A DNA stretch of 23,275 nucleotides from an uncultured bacterium. GTDB lineage: Bacteria > Bdellovibrionota_C > UBA2361 > CAKMMH01. The stretch is from positions 1-23,275 of the forward strand of contig CAKMMH010000004.1 of assembly GCA_927798255.1 (NCBI GenBank). The letters run 5' to 3'. The notes below the pieces were generated by a model. The model did not search any database, had not been told where the DNA came from, and saw only the letters and a program-made list of their open reading frames with translations. Numbering within the stretch: the stretch's first letter is position 1; the number at the start of each line of letters is the position of its first letter. The position numbers were made by a program, and so were the translations under genes. Below, in pieces: positions 13,731-21,403 of the stretch.

Positions 13731-15709
13731 AAACGCGAGATTATGTAATTTTTTTCATCATATTAATAATAGGATTTGCATTAAGACTTGATTTTTTATT
13801 AGCTAATGATTTTACAATTGATTCAGATGAAGCAATCGTAGGCCTTATGGCAAAACATATTATTGAAGGGGTCTCTCATCCTGTATTTTATTATGGGCAA
13901 CATTATTTGGGCTGTCTTGAAAGTTATTGTGTGGCCTTCTTGTTTAAAATTTTTGGAATAAGTGTTTACGCGTTAAAGGTTGTTCCTCTTATTTTTTCTT
14001 TGCTATTTATTGTATTAGTATTTTTCTTAACAAAAGAAGTTTCTGATAAAAGAAGTGCTTTTTTTGCGATGCTTCTTTCAAGCGTTGCGCCATCAAGCCT
14101 AATTATTTGGTCGGGAAAAGCAAGAGGGGGATTTATCGAGGTATTGGTAATAGGTGCATTAGCTCTTTTATTTACTTTTAAATGGCAAAAAAGAGATGAT
14201 AAAAATATTTTCTATACATTTATTATCGCCGGACTTTTAGGTTTAGGTTGGTGGATAAATAATCAAATCATTTATTTTATTCCTGCTATTTTTTTAATTT
14301 ATTTAACAAGAATACTTTTTGATGAGAAAGATTATTTTATTAAAAAAAGACTTGCCTTATATGATCATTTTTTAATTGCAACACTAGCATTTTTCTTAGG
14401 AAGTATTTTATTTTGGATTTATAATTTTAGACATGATTTCGTATCTTTTGAGATGTTATCATCTGACACTGAAAATTTTGAACGTTTTGCTAGTAACTTT
14501 TTTCACTATTCAATTCCTATTATATTAGGAGCTAAAAGATATTGGCAAAGTGTGGATATTTTTACATATTCAACAAAAGTATTTTATGCCATACATTTAT
14601 TTTTAATTTTTGTCTTCGCTCTTCCTGCTAAAAATAAGATTATTTCTAATAATAAGAATAAATTTTATGGAATATCATATAAATTTAGTTTTTTAATTAT
14701 TTTTGCATCAATATTTTACTTTTTTACTTGCAGTAAATATGGAAGTTTATATTTAGCACCAAGATATCTTTTGCCAACTTATGTGATATTATTTCCAGTT
14801 TTGGGAATAGCATTAGGGAAAATATCAAGATTTAATAATGTTGTTTGTTTCGTATTTTTAGCATCGCTGCTTTCTTTATATTTATTTGGTAATTATGCTA
14901 AAAAGCGTGCTCTATTAGGTGAGCCTTTAATTTTTCAGGAGCAACGTGCTTCAGATAATCATCAAGATGTGATTTCATGGCTTAAACATCATAAGATTAA
15001 TGTTATAAGAACTAATTATTGGATAGGGTATAGGCTCGCGTTTGAAACAAATGAGGAAGTTAAATTTTTAATGTCAGGTGTTCCTCATACAGTTAGAATT
15101 AAAAGTTATGAAAATTTAGTGCCAATTGACAAAAAAGATACAGTGCCTTTTTTAGCCGTTCCAAGAGAAGCAAGATATATAAGAAGCGCACTTAATTTTT
15201 TAGGATTTACGTATAAACAAAGAAGATTTAAAAATTATAGATTTATTTATAATATTCATAAAAATTTTGATGAGAGCAAGCTAGATAAAATTGATAACAG
15301 TAAAATTTATATAAATGTTTCAGATAATGATTCTTTAAAGCAAGCAATTAACGATGATAATATAGATACTAGGTGGGGATCTGGTAGACCTCAAAGCGAA
15401 GAAATGTTTGTAAAATTTAATTTTGTAACTCCGCAAAATGTAGCTGTTATAGAATATTTACTTGGTAACTATGAACATGATTACCCTAGGAAGCTAGAGA
15501 TTCGAGGCGTAAATAAAAATGACGAAGAGAAAGTTTTATTAACGCCGAGTGATTATGAAATGTTTTCATATTATCTAGGTGATGCTTCTTTAAAAATTAG
15601 ATTAAAAATTGATGAAGATGAATATAAAAGCATAACCTTTTACCAAAAAGGAAATGATAATTTTTTTGATTGGTCTATTGCTGAAATGAGTTTTTATTCG
15701 ATGAAGTAA
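13727..15709 (+). CDS. Membrane GT-C glycosyltransferase with discoidin-like C-terminal domain
   Basis: A 660-residue polytopic protein. The first helix is followed by the acidic catalytic pair typical of GT39/ArnT-like GT-C enzymes, D34/E35 in 'IDSDEAIVGLMAKHI', on the periplasmic side. About ten more hydrophobic helices extend to around residue 390. A soluble region follows, and the last 130 residues or so ('QAINDDNIDTRWGSG', 'MFVKFNFVTPQNVAVIEYLL', 'YPRKLEIRG') resemble an F5/8 type C (discoidin, carbohydrate-binding) beta-sandwich. Such enzymes use polyprenyl-phosphate sugars to glycosylate lipid, glycan or protein in the periplasm. It overlaps the previous gene by 4 bases. The acceptor is unknown; the tail may bind the nascent polysaccharide. 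Confidence 0.78.
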   Translation: MKTRDYVIFFIILIIGFALRLDFLLANDFTIDSDEAIVGLMAKHIIEGVSHPVFYYGQHYLGCLESYCVAFLFKIFGISVYALKVVPLIFSLLFIVLVFFLTKEVSDKRSAFFAMLLSSVAPSSLIIWSGKARGGFIEVLVIGALALLFTFKWQKRDDKNIFYTFIIAGLLGLGWWINNQIIYFIPAIFLIYLTRILFDEKDYFIKKRLALYDHFLIATLAFFLGSILFWIYNFRHDFVSFEMLSSDTENFERFASNFFHYSIPIILGAKRYWQSVDIFTYSTKVFYAIHLFLIFVFALPAKNKIISNNKNKFYGISYKFSFLIIFASIFYFFTCSKYGSLYLAPRYLLPTYVILFPVLGIALGKISRFNNVVCFVFLASLLSLYLFGNYAKKRALLGEPLIFQEQRASDNHQDVISWLKHHKINVIRTNYWIGYRLAFETNEEVKFLMSGVPHTVRIKSYENLVPIDKKDTVPFLAVPREARYIRSALNFLGFTYKQRRFKNYRFIYNIHKNFDESKLDKIDNSKIYINVSDNDSLKQAINDDNIDTRWGSGRPQSEEMFVKFNFVTPQNVAVIEYLLGNYEHDYPRKLEIRGVNKNDEEKVLLTPSDYEMFSYYLGDASLKIRLKIDEDEYKSITFYQKGNDNFFDWSIAEMSFYSMK

Positions 15710-15716
15710 CGTGAGT

Positions 15717-15806
15717 TTATTTTGTTTTAACGATGTAAGCAAAAACCAAGATAAGAATAAAAAGCAAAACATTAAATGATAGTAAAAGGTAATAAATTTT
15801 TTTCAT
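15717..15806 (-). CDS. Possible 29-residue single-helix membrane peptide
   Basis: A short frame in the 136-base gap before kdsB encodes a Lys-Lys N-terminus followed by one uninterrupted hydrophobic helix ('YYLLLSFNVLLFILILVFA') and a 'KTK' end, the shape of a real small membrane protein. No clear ribosome-binding site precedes it, and it opposes the flanking operon. In such AT-rich DNA a hydrophobic frame can arise by chance, so support is weak. Confidence 0.25.
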   Translation of the reverse strand: MKKIYYLLLSFNVLLFILILVFAYIVKTK

Positions 15807-15845
15807 GGTAATTATTTTAACATGAATTTATAAGAGAGGTAATAG

Positions 15846-16682
15846 ATGAACTACAATGAATCACTTATAGTTATTCCATCAAGATATGCTTCCACTAGAC
15901 TTCCAGGAAAGCCACTTTTAAAGATTGCAGGAAAAGAAATGGTAAGACGTGTTTATGAAAACGCCATGCTTGTTGCTGATAAATTAAAAGATGTTAGTGT
16001 AGTTGTAGCAACAGATGATGAAAGAATACTTGAGTTTTGTGATAATAATAATATTAATTCGCTTCTTGTAAATGATCCTTGTAGGTCTGGTACGGAAAGA
16101 GCAATAAATACTCTTAAAAAAATTAATGATCCAAATATTAAATATATAGTTAATCTTCAAGGAGATAATCCAATTTGTCCACCATGGTTTGTGGAAGAAA
16201 TGCTTTTAACGTTAAAAAATGATGATTCATCTGATGTTGTTACACCTTGTGTTAATTTAACATGGGAAGGGTTAGATAAACTAAGAGAAGTTAAAAAGAC
16301 AAATCCTTTCTCTGGAACGACAGTGGTTTTTAATTCTGATAACAAAGCTATTTGGTTTTCAAAAAATATTATTCCTGCCTTTAGGAAAGAAGAAAAATTA
16401 AGACAAGAAGGTAACCTATCTCCAATTTTCCGTCACATTGGGCTTTATGGTTATAAAGCAGATATTTTATTAAATAAAATTAGTAAGTTATCAGAAACCA
16501 GATATGAAAAGCTTGAGGGGTTAGAGCAGCTTGCGTGGGTTGAAAATGGCATAAATGTAAAGGTCTTTTTTGCTGATTACAGAGGAAGAAGCGAGATGTC
16601 TGGAGTAGATACCCAAGATGACCTGTTACGAGCGCAAGAAATAATTGAAAAAGAAGGAGATTTTAGTAATATTTATAAATAA
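15846..16682 (+). CDS. kdsB: CMP-Kdo synthetase (3-deoxy-manno-octulosonate cytidylyltransferase)
   Basis: A 278-residue cytoplasmic nucleotidyltransferase activating Kdo (or a close 3-deoxy sugar acid) with CTP. The diagnostic N-terminus 'VIPSRYASTRLPGKPLL' (9-25) binds CTP. 'VVVATDDERI' (52-61), 'RSGTERA' (80-86) and 'NLQGDNP' (103-109) follow the KdsB pattern; the canonical last motif is QGDEP, so Asn replaces Glu. It is about 25-30 residues longer than typical KdsB. GAGAGG lies 7 bases before the ATG. Placement inside a glycan-export locus, next to a kinase and a phosphatase-fold gene, suggests it may serve a locus-specific Kdo-type sugar instead of, or besides, lipid A-core synthesis. 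Confidence 0.87.
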   Translation: MNYNESLIVIPSRYASTRLPGKPLLKIAGKEMVRRVYENAMLVADKLKDVSVVVATDDERILEFCDNNNINSLLVNDPCRSGTERAINTLKKINDPNIKYIVNLQGDNPICPPWFVEEMLLTLKNDDSSDVVTPCVNLTWEGLDKLREVKKTNPFSGTTVVFNSDNKAIWFSKNIIPAFRKEEKLRQEGNLSPIFRHIGLYGYKADILLNKISKLSETRYEKLEGLEQLAWVENGINVKVFFADYRGRSEMSGVDTQDDLLRAQEIIEKEGDFSNIYK

Positions 16683-16726
16683 TTTTCTTATATCGTAAAA
16701 AATTTTAGAAAGTGGTAACAAATTGT

Positions 16727-17377
16727 ATGAGAGATTTAAGAGATATAATTTTTGATATAACAAATATTGAATACAAAGATATCGGTATCATCTTTGAGCA
16801 GTACGATATTAAAAATCAAATCTTAAAAGAACTTGAAAGAGTTAGGATCTTATTTTTAAAAAAGGCGCTTTCTAAACAAAGCGAAAAATTATTAATAAAT
16901 GTTTCTGGTATTCCAGGAGCTGGAAAAACGACTTATTGTAAAAAAATCTTAGATCAAATTCCTTATCTAAATTATGTTTCATTTGATGCTATTATGGAAT
17001 CAATTTTATATTATCAAGTTGATATGAAAAATGATCCACAGTATGCATTTACAAAATGGGAAATTCCAGCAAGAATTTTAGGTTACGAAATTTTGATAGA
17101 ATTGATTTCAAAAGGACTTCCAATTCTTTTTGAACATAGCTCTGCGAATTTTCAGCATGTTGAATTATTTAAGTATATAAAGGAAAAATTAGGATATAAA
17201 ATAGAAATGCATTTTGTACCAATTGCATTAAAAGATGCATTAATTAGAGTTAAGAAAAGGGAGCGGTTGACAAAAAGGTATACACCAGAAGAATTGGTTG
17301 TCGATAGAAAATTGTTTTTACAACAAAATTTATCATACTATAAAAATATTGTTGATGTTTTCAAGGAGGCAAGGTAA
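16727..17377 (+). CDS. P-loop kinase, zeta-toxin/AAA_33-like
   Basis: A 216-residue small-molecule-kinase-like P-loop protein. Walker A is 'GIPGAGKTT' (61-69) and a following 'YVSFDAIMESIL' (about 83-94) supplies the acidic catalytic Asp seen in zeta-toxin and polynucleotide-kinase-like folds. A basic lid region 'RVKKRERLTKRY' occurs towards the C-terminus. Zeta toxins phosphorylate UDP-GlcNAc, but many relatives are metabolic sugar or nucleotide kinases; the operon setting between KdsB and a phosphatase-fold protein favours a metabolic role. No antitoxin-like gene is adjacent. The start is probably ATG 16727; an in-frame GTG at 16712 is an alternative, and neither has a strong ribosome-binding site. 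It ends 2 bases before the next gene. Confidence 0.65.
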   Translation: MRDLRDIIFDITNIEYKDIGIIFEQYDIKNQILKELERVRILFLKKALSKQSEKLLINVSGIPGAGKTTYCKKILDQIPYLNYVSFDAIMESILYYQVDMKNDPQYAFTKWEIPARILGYEILIELISKGLPILFEHSSANFQHVELFKYIKEKLGYKIEMHFVPIALKDALIRVKKRERLTKRYTPEELVVDRKLFLQQNLSYYKNIVDVFKEAR

Positions 17378-17379
17378 AA

Positions 17380-18057
17380 ATGAGTAAAAAAACTACACTC
17401 ATTGTTGCAAGACATGGAAATACATTTAGAAAAGGTGAGACTCCAACAAGAGTTGGCGCAAGAACAGATTTGCCTCTTATTGAAAATGAAAAGGGAACTA
17501 GAATAGGAGAATATTTACTTAATAATAATTTAATTCCAGATGTTATTTACACATCATTTCTAGCTCGTACAATTCAGACTGCAACTCTTGCTGCTAAAAA
17601 AATTGGATTAAAAGAAATTAATTTAATTTTAAAAGATACATTTAATGAGATTGATTATGGTATTGATGAAAATAAAACAGAAGATGAAGTCATGTATCGT
17701 CTTGGATTTGAGGCTTTAAATACTAAAGGATTATCTTCAGAAGAATACATCGCAAAAGGTAAGGAATTCATCGATTTATGGAATAGCGCAACAGTTCCAC
17801 CAAATGGATGGAATGTTAATGTAGAAAATATTATTAGTAGCATAAAAGAATTTGCGCAAGAAGTTGAGAATAAATACAAAGGAAAGAATATATTAATTGT
17901 TTCAAGTAATGGAATAATTAGATTTTTTCCACATTTAACAAAATCATACAAAGAATGTTATGAAAAATATGGTACTAAATTAAAAACTGGTGGCATTACA
18001 ATTTTTGAAAAAGAAGAAAATAGCGAGTTTTGGACTTGTACTGCTTGGGGAGTTTAA
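17380..18057 (+). CDS. Histidine-phosphatase (phosphoglycerate mutase-like) family protein with altered second motif
   Basis: A 225-residue protein with the branch-1 histidine phosphatase fold. The phospho-acceptor motif is 'ARHGNT' (R11, H12, G13), 'TSFLARTIQTA' supplies the second Arg (R63), and 'FNEIDYG' (E90) is the acid-loop region. The second conserved His, normally in a 'VSHG' motif, is replaced: 'IVSSNGIIRF' has N177. The family also includes proteins acting on phosphorylated sugars. It starts 2 bases after the kinase gene, with AAGGAGG (17363-17369) and AAGG (17371-17374) upstream, so the pair is tightly coupled. It may dephosphorylate a product of the neighbouring kinase or a sugar-phosphate intermediate; this is inference. 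Only 4 bases separate its stop from the convergent coupling-ATPase gene. Confidence 0.8.
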   Translation: MSKKTTLIVARHGNTFRKGETPTRVGARTDLPLIENEKGTRIGEYLLNNNLIPDVIYTSFLARTIQTATLAAKKIGLKEINLILKDTFNEIDYGIDENKTEDEVMYRLGFEALNTKGLSSEEYIAKGKEFIDLWNSATVPPNGWNVNVENIISSIKEFAQEVENKYKGKNILIVSSNGIIRFFPHLTKSYKECYEKYGTKLKTGGITIFEKEENSEFWTCTAWGV

Positions 18058-18061
18058 TTTA

Positions 18062-20389
18062 CTATCCCTCTTTTCTCTTCTTTTCTTCTTCCTTCTTAAT
18101 TCTTGAATAATCAAGATAGTATAGGTTTGCTTGGATATTGTCAGTATTAGAGTAAATGTAAGTTAAGAAAAACTCTGTAATTGTAGCATTTCTTATCGCA
18201 AGCTCTTCACAAAGTCTTAAAATTAATTGAGGTCTATTAGAGTTTTCTTGCTCAAAAGTTTCCCACCATTTTTTAGCACTTCCTGATGTATTTTCCCAAT
18301 CAAGTTTTTTTCTTGTTTCGGTTATTTTGTTTTGTATTTGTTCATCTGACCAACCCGTCGTATCAGAAATTCCTTCAGGAATACCATTTGAACCTTCTCC
18401 TTGATTTGTTGATTTTACTGGTTCAGGGTCTTTTTCTATATATTCAATTGGAACATCTCTTAATTTTACAACTGTTGATAAAGAATCATTAATTTTCTTT
18501 GACATTTCAGGTATCTTATACCAAGGTGTTAAATATCCTTGGAATACAGGAGTATTTGGAACAAAGAATGTGTTTATGTTATCTGTTGGTCTACCAATTT
18601 CATCTGGAGTTAGTACAGCTCTTTGTTGCACTTGTTCTTGGATGTTGTCACTTTTACTTGCAAACATTTCAGTAATTTTCTGGTTAGAGCCAAGAGACGA
18701 AGTGTTAAATCTAATTGTCATTTGCCCCGTTTCTTTTGATGCCCATTCAGCGTCAACCATATCAAGAGGTGGCATGAAGATTTTTGATGTAAAACCTGCT
18801 AGTACAGAATCTGCATCATCTCCATAATTTGCCTTTACTTGAGCTGTAGATTGAATAGCGGCAACGATACTAATATTTCTTGAACGCAATGTATTTAATT
18901 TCACGTGAATATCAGGAAGTCTTCCTAGAGCACTTGCAAACTCGTCTATTACTAATCCTACAGGTCTTGGTAATGTAACTTTTGGACATTTTTCAGCATA
19001 TTTTGTTAAGAATCTTAAGATTTCTACTATGATTACATTAGCCATAGGACGAAGCATCTCAAGTTCTGATTCTCTTAATTCTACAATAAGAATAGTTGGC
19101 TCTAAAATTAATTGCTCTAGGTCTAATTCATCAAATGCCGTAGTAGCGCGAATTGCTTTTAAGTCCCATTGAGATATACGCATACTTAACTCTGAAAGAA
19201 TAGTATCTGCGTTTTGAGAACCACTTCTCACAAGATCTACAAAAGCTCTTGTGTTTCTTATTGCGTCTGGGTGTGCTTCTAGCCAGCTACAAAGTCCTTC
19301 TCTACCCGATTGCACTAGTTCATGTACTCTTGGCATCGAAAGAGTTTCATTAGGATCATTTAAAAGACCAACCATAAGAGCATTTAAAACAGCAAGTGCG
19401 TTATTTCTAAAGAAAGGGCTATCTGCTTTTGAGCTTGGATTATCTGTTGCCATAATAATTGTATTTGCAATTAATTTAGCATCTGTATCATCTTCAATTT
19501 TACTTAGGATATTCCAGCTTAAACTTCTTTCAAGATCTAATGGGTTAAATAAAAGGATTTTTTTACTAGGGTTATATTTTTTTACAAGGCCTGCAAGTTG
19601 TGCCCACATTTCAGGTTTTGAGTCTAGGATAATTACAGATCTATTTTTACTCATTACATCATTGTACAATATTGGCGTAATAAGTTTCGTAGTTTTACCA
19701 CCACCTGTTTTTGATACTGCTAAGATATGTCTATTTCTATCCCCATTTGCCCAAATAAGATGTCCTTCTTTTAAAATTACGCCATCGCTACCTCTTAAAT
19801 TTGTAACAGGAAGGGCTGTATCTGTTTCAGGATCTTTTGGCCTAGTCCACTCTAGAATTTGCGCTCTATTTGCAAGGTCACCAGAACCAAGTTCGTTACT
19901 TTTTGAACGCATTGGCCTAATTAAAACTTTTTCTCCAAGAAGCTCATTTGTGTCAATTTTTAAAGCTTCTTTTAGGCCACCTTCTTTCATTGCGTTTTTT
20001 AAGAAATAAAGTAGCCAACCTAGATATGTATAAAAGCCAAATGCTATAATTTCCTCTATAACGACACGTTTTTCTTTAGCTCCAACTAGTATATAAAATA
20101 TTGGTTCAAAAATAGATGCTGATGAAGTTTTGCTTGTACCGTTTTCAATACGGTCTAAAATATTTGCAATTTTATCGGATAATTCTTGACTATTAAATGC
20201 AAGCTCTAAACATATTCCAAGAAGAATAAATCCTATAATCCATGGAAATTTATTTGCTAATTTTGCTCTTTTAAATTGAATAATTATACATGCTATTGCA
20301 AATGGTAAGATTAGAAATGCTCCAATTAACCCTAAGTTAACGTAGTAATTGATAAGTTTTAAAACTAGACTTTCAATAAGTAAAAACAT
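18062..20389 (-). CDS. VirD4/TraG-type type IV coupling ATPase
   Basis: A 775-residue inner-membrane ATPase of the type IV secretion coupling-protein family. Three hydrophobic segments (about 16-38, 49-66 and 112-131) form the anchor. The motor has Walker A 'SKTGGGKTT' (226-234), a following 'VIILDSKPEMW' (as in the usual LDPKGE motif), and Walker B 'GLVIDEFASALGRLPDI' (478-494). 'AAIQSTAQVKANYG' is the sensor-like block found in TraG/TraD. An acidic and basic charged C-terminal tail follows. In conjugation systems such proteins dock DNA-relaxase complexes or effectors to the channel. No relaxase, VirB ATPase or channel gene is in the window, so it is an orphan here; the rest may lie elsewhere. 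It has a weak ribosome-binding site. Its GC content is like its neighbours', with no sign of recent transfer. Confidence 0.86.
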   Translation of the reverse strand: MFLLIESLVLKLINYYVNLGLIGAFLILPFAIACIIIQFKRAKLANKFPWIIGFILLGICLELAFNSQELSDKIANILDRIENGTSKTSSASIFEPIFYILVGAKEKRVVIEEIIAFGFYTYLGWLLYFLKNAMKEGGLKEALKIDTNELLGEKVLIRPMRSKSNELGSGDLANRAQILEWTRPKDPETDTALPVTNLRGSDGVILKEGHLIWANGDRNRHILAVSKTGGGKTTKLITPILYNDVMSKNRSVIILDSKPEMWAQLAGLVKKYNPSKKILLFNPLDLERSLSWNILSKIEDDTDAKLIANTIIMATDNPSSKADSPFFRNNALAVLNALMVGLLNDPNETLSMPRVHELVQSGREGLCSWLEAHPDAIRNTRAFVDLVRSGSQNADTILSELSMRISQWDLKAIRATTAFDELDLEQLILEPTILIVELRESELEMLRPMANVIIVEILRFLTKYAEKCPKVTLPRPVGLVIDEFASALGRLPDIHVKLNTLRSRNISIVAAIQSTAQVKANYGDDADSVLAGFTSKIFMPPLDMVDAEWASKETGQMTIRFNTSSLGSNQKITEMFASKSDNIQEQVQQRAVLTPDEIGRPTDNINTFFVPNTPVFQGYLTPWYKIPEMSKKINDSLSTVVKLRDVPIEYIEKDPEPVKSTNQGEGSNGIPEGISDTTGWSDEQIQNKITETRKKLDWENTSGSAKKWWETFEQENSNRPQLILRLCEELAIRNATITEFFLTYIYSNTDNIQANLYYLDYSRIKKEEEKKRKEG

Positions 20390-20716
20390 AGTAAAAATCT
20401 GAAATTAAAATAAATAAAAACTTAAACTTTTGATAATCTTTAATACGACCTTATTATTATAATCGGTTGAAGATATAATAAACCTGTATATTATCTTACA
20501 AATTTAAAAAATTACTTCAATCTTTTATTGTAATAAATTAAACAGGTTATGTATTTTTATAGTTTTAAGATAGCTATTCTTTAAAACTTTTACAAGATTT
20601 TGAACAAAATTTTTAAATTTTTAAATAATAATAAGTAGAAGTTAAACTTAATAATTGTTAAAATCTTAATTGAAGGTTTAATAGCATTTTTTATTTTTAA
20701 TTTAGGAATAAATACC
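20390..20716. other. 327-base AT-rich divergent intergenic region
   Basis: No credible gene. It separates the coupling-ATPase gene (-) from the lolA-like gene (+) and should hold both promoters. A TATAAT on the minus strand (complement of 20456-20461) is a candidate -10 for the ATPase gene, without a good -35. AACCTGT (20481-20487) and ACAGGTT (20542-20548) form a perfect 7-bp inverted pair 54 bases apart, of uncertain meaning. Confidence 0.5.
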
Positions 20717-21370
20717 ATGAAAATATTTAAATTTGTTTTTGTCATATTTGGTTTTATATTTACTAGCTTTGCTAATGCATCAGGTGATACAAGTAATTCA
20801 GATAGCATTCTTGATAAAGTACAGCGTAATTATAAAAATATAAAAACTATTGAAGCAAAATTTTTACAAGATTCACATTCTGAAGCTTTAGGGCAAGAGG
20901 AAAAAAGTAGTGGTTTATTTAAAGCACTTATTCCTAATAATATAAAAGTTGAGTATAAAGAACCGCGTGAGCAAGTATATTTAGTTACCAAGGACGGGCT
21001 TACATATATAAATTACGTCGATTCTCAAGTTGTAAAAGATAGTGCTGATTCTGTTTTAAAATCAAAGTTACCACTAACTTTTCTTGCGGGTGTCGGTGAT
21101 ATAAAAAAAGATTTTAAAATTGAAAAGATTACACTTTTAGGCAATTCGTATAAATTTGATTTGGAACCAAAAGATGATGGCGAAATTGAAACAATTAGTT
21201 TATGGATAGATAAGAAATCGTTATTAATTAATAAACTTTTTGTTAAAGAATTAGGGGACAATACGATAACTTTTGAATTAAAAGATATTGTACTAAATAA
21301 AAATGTAACAAACGATAATTTTATAATTGAAATTCCGAAAGGATTTGATCTTATTGATAACCAAAATTAA
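20717..21370 (+). CDS. lolA: LolA-like outer-membrane lipoprotein carrier
   Basis: A 217-residue periplasmic chaperone that would ferry lipoproteins from the inner-membrane LolCDE complex to the outer membrane. An N-terminal signal peptide with probable cleavage after 'SFANA' (residue 21) is followed by the LolA pattern: 'ILDKVQRNYKNIKTIEAKF' (31-49), 'SSGLFKALIPNNIKVEYKEP' (about 64-83), 'LPLTFLAGVGDI', and closing strands 'LLINKLFVKELGDNTITFEL' and 'FIIEIPKGFDLID'. Length is normal for LolA. AGGA lies about 9 bases before the ATG. rimO follows after 33 bases and is probably co-transcribed. Confidence 0.85.
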   Translation: MKIFKFVFVIFGFIFTSFANASGDTSNSDSILDKVQRNYKNIKTIEAKFLQDSHSEALGQEEKSSGLFKALIPNNIKVEYKEPREQVYLVTKDGLTYINYVDSQVVKDSADSVLKSKLPLTFLAGVGDIKKDFKIEKITLLGNSYKFDLEPKDDGEIETISLWIDKKSLLINKLFVKELGDNTITFELKDIVLNKNVTNDNFIIEIPKGFDLIDNQN

Positions 21371-21403
21371 ATTAAATATTAAATTAAATATAAGGACATA
21401 ATC

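Noticed and set aside
16727-18057. Kinase and phosphatase-fold genes as a zeta-type toxin-antitoxin pair.
   Set aside because: Known zeta antitoxins are small helical proteins encoded upstream; here the upstream gene is KdsB and the partner is a histidine-phosphatase fold, so a metabolic role is more likely.
19251-20009. A 252-codon plus-strand frame opposite the coupling-ATPase gene.
   Set aside because: It is antisense to a coding region with intact Walker motifs, and its translation shows no recognisable domain; it is a shadow of that gene.
20481-20548. AACCTGT and ACAGGTT inverted pair 54 bases apart in the divergent intergenic region.
   Set aside because: The arms are short and far apart, and there is no supporting context; it is mentioned only within the intergenic entry.
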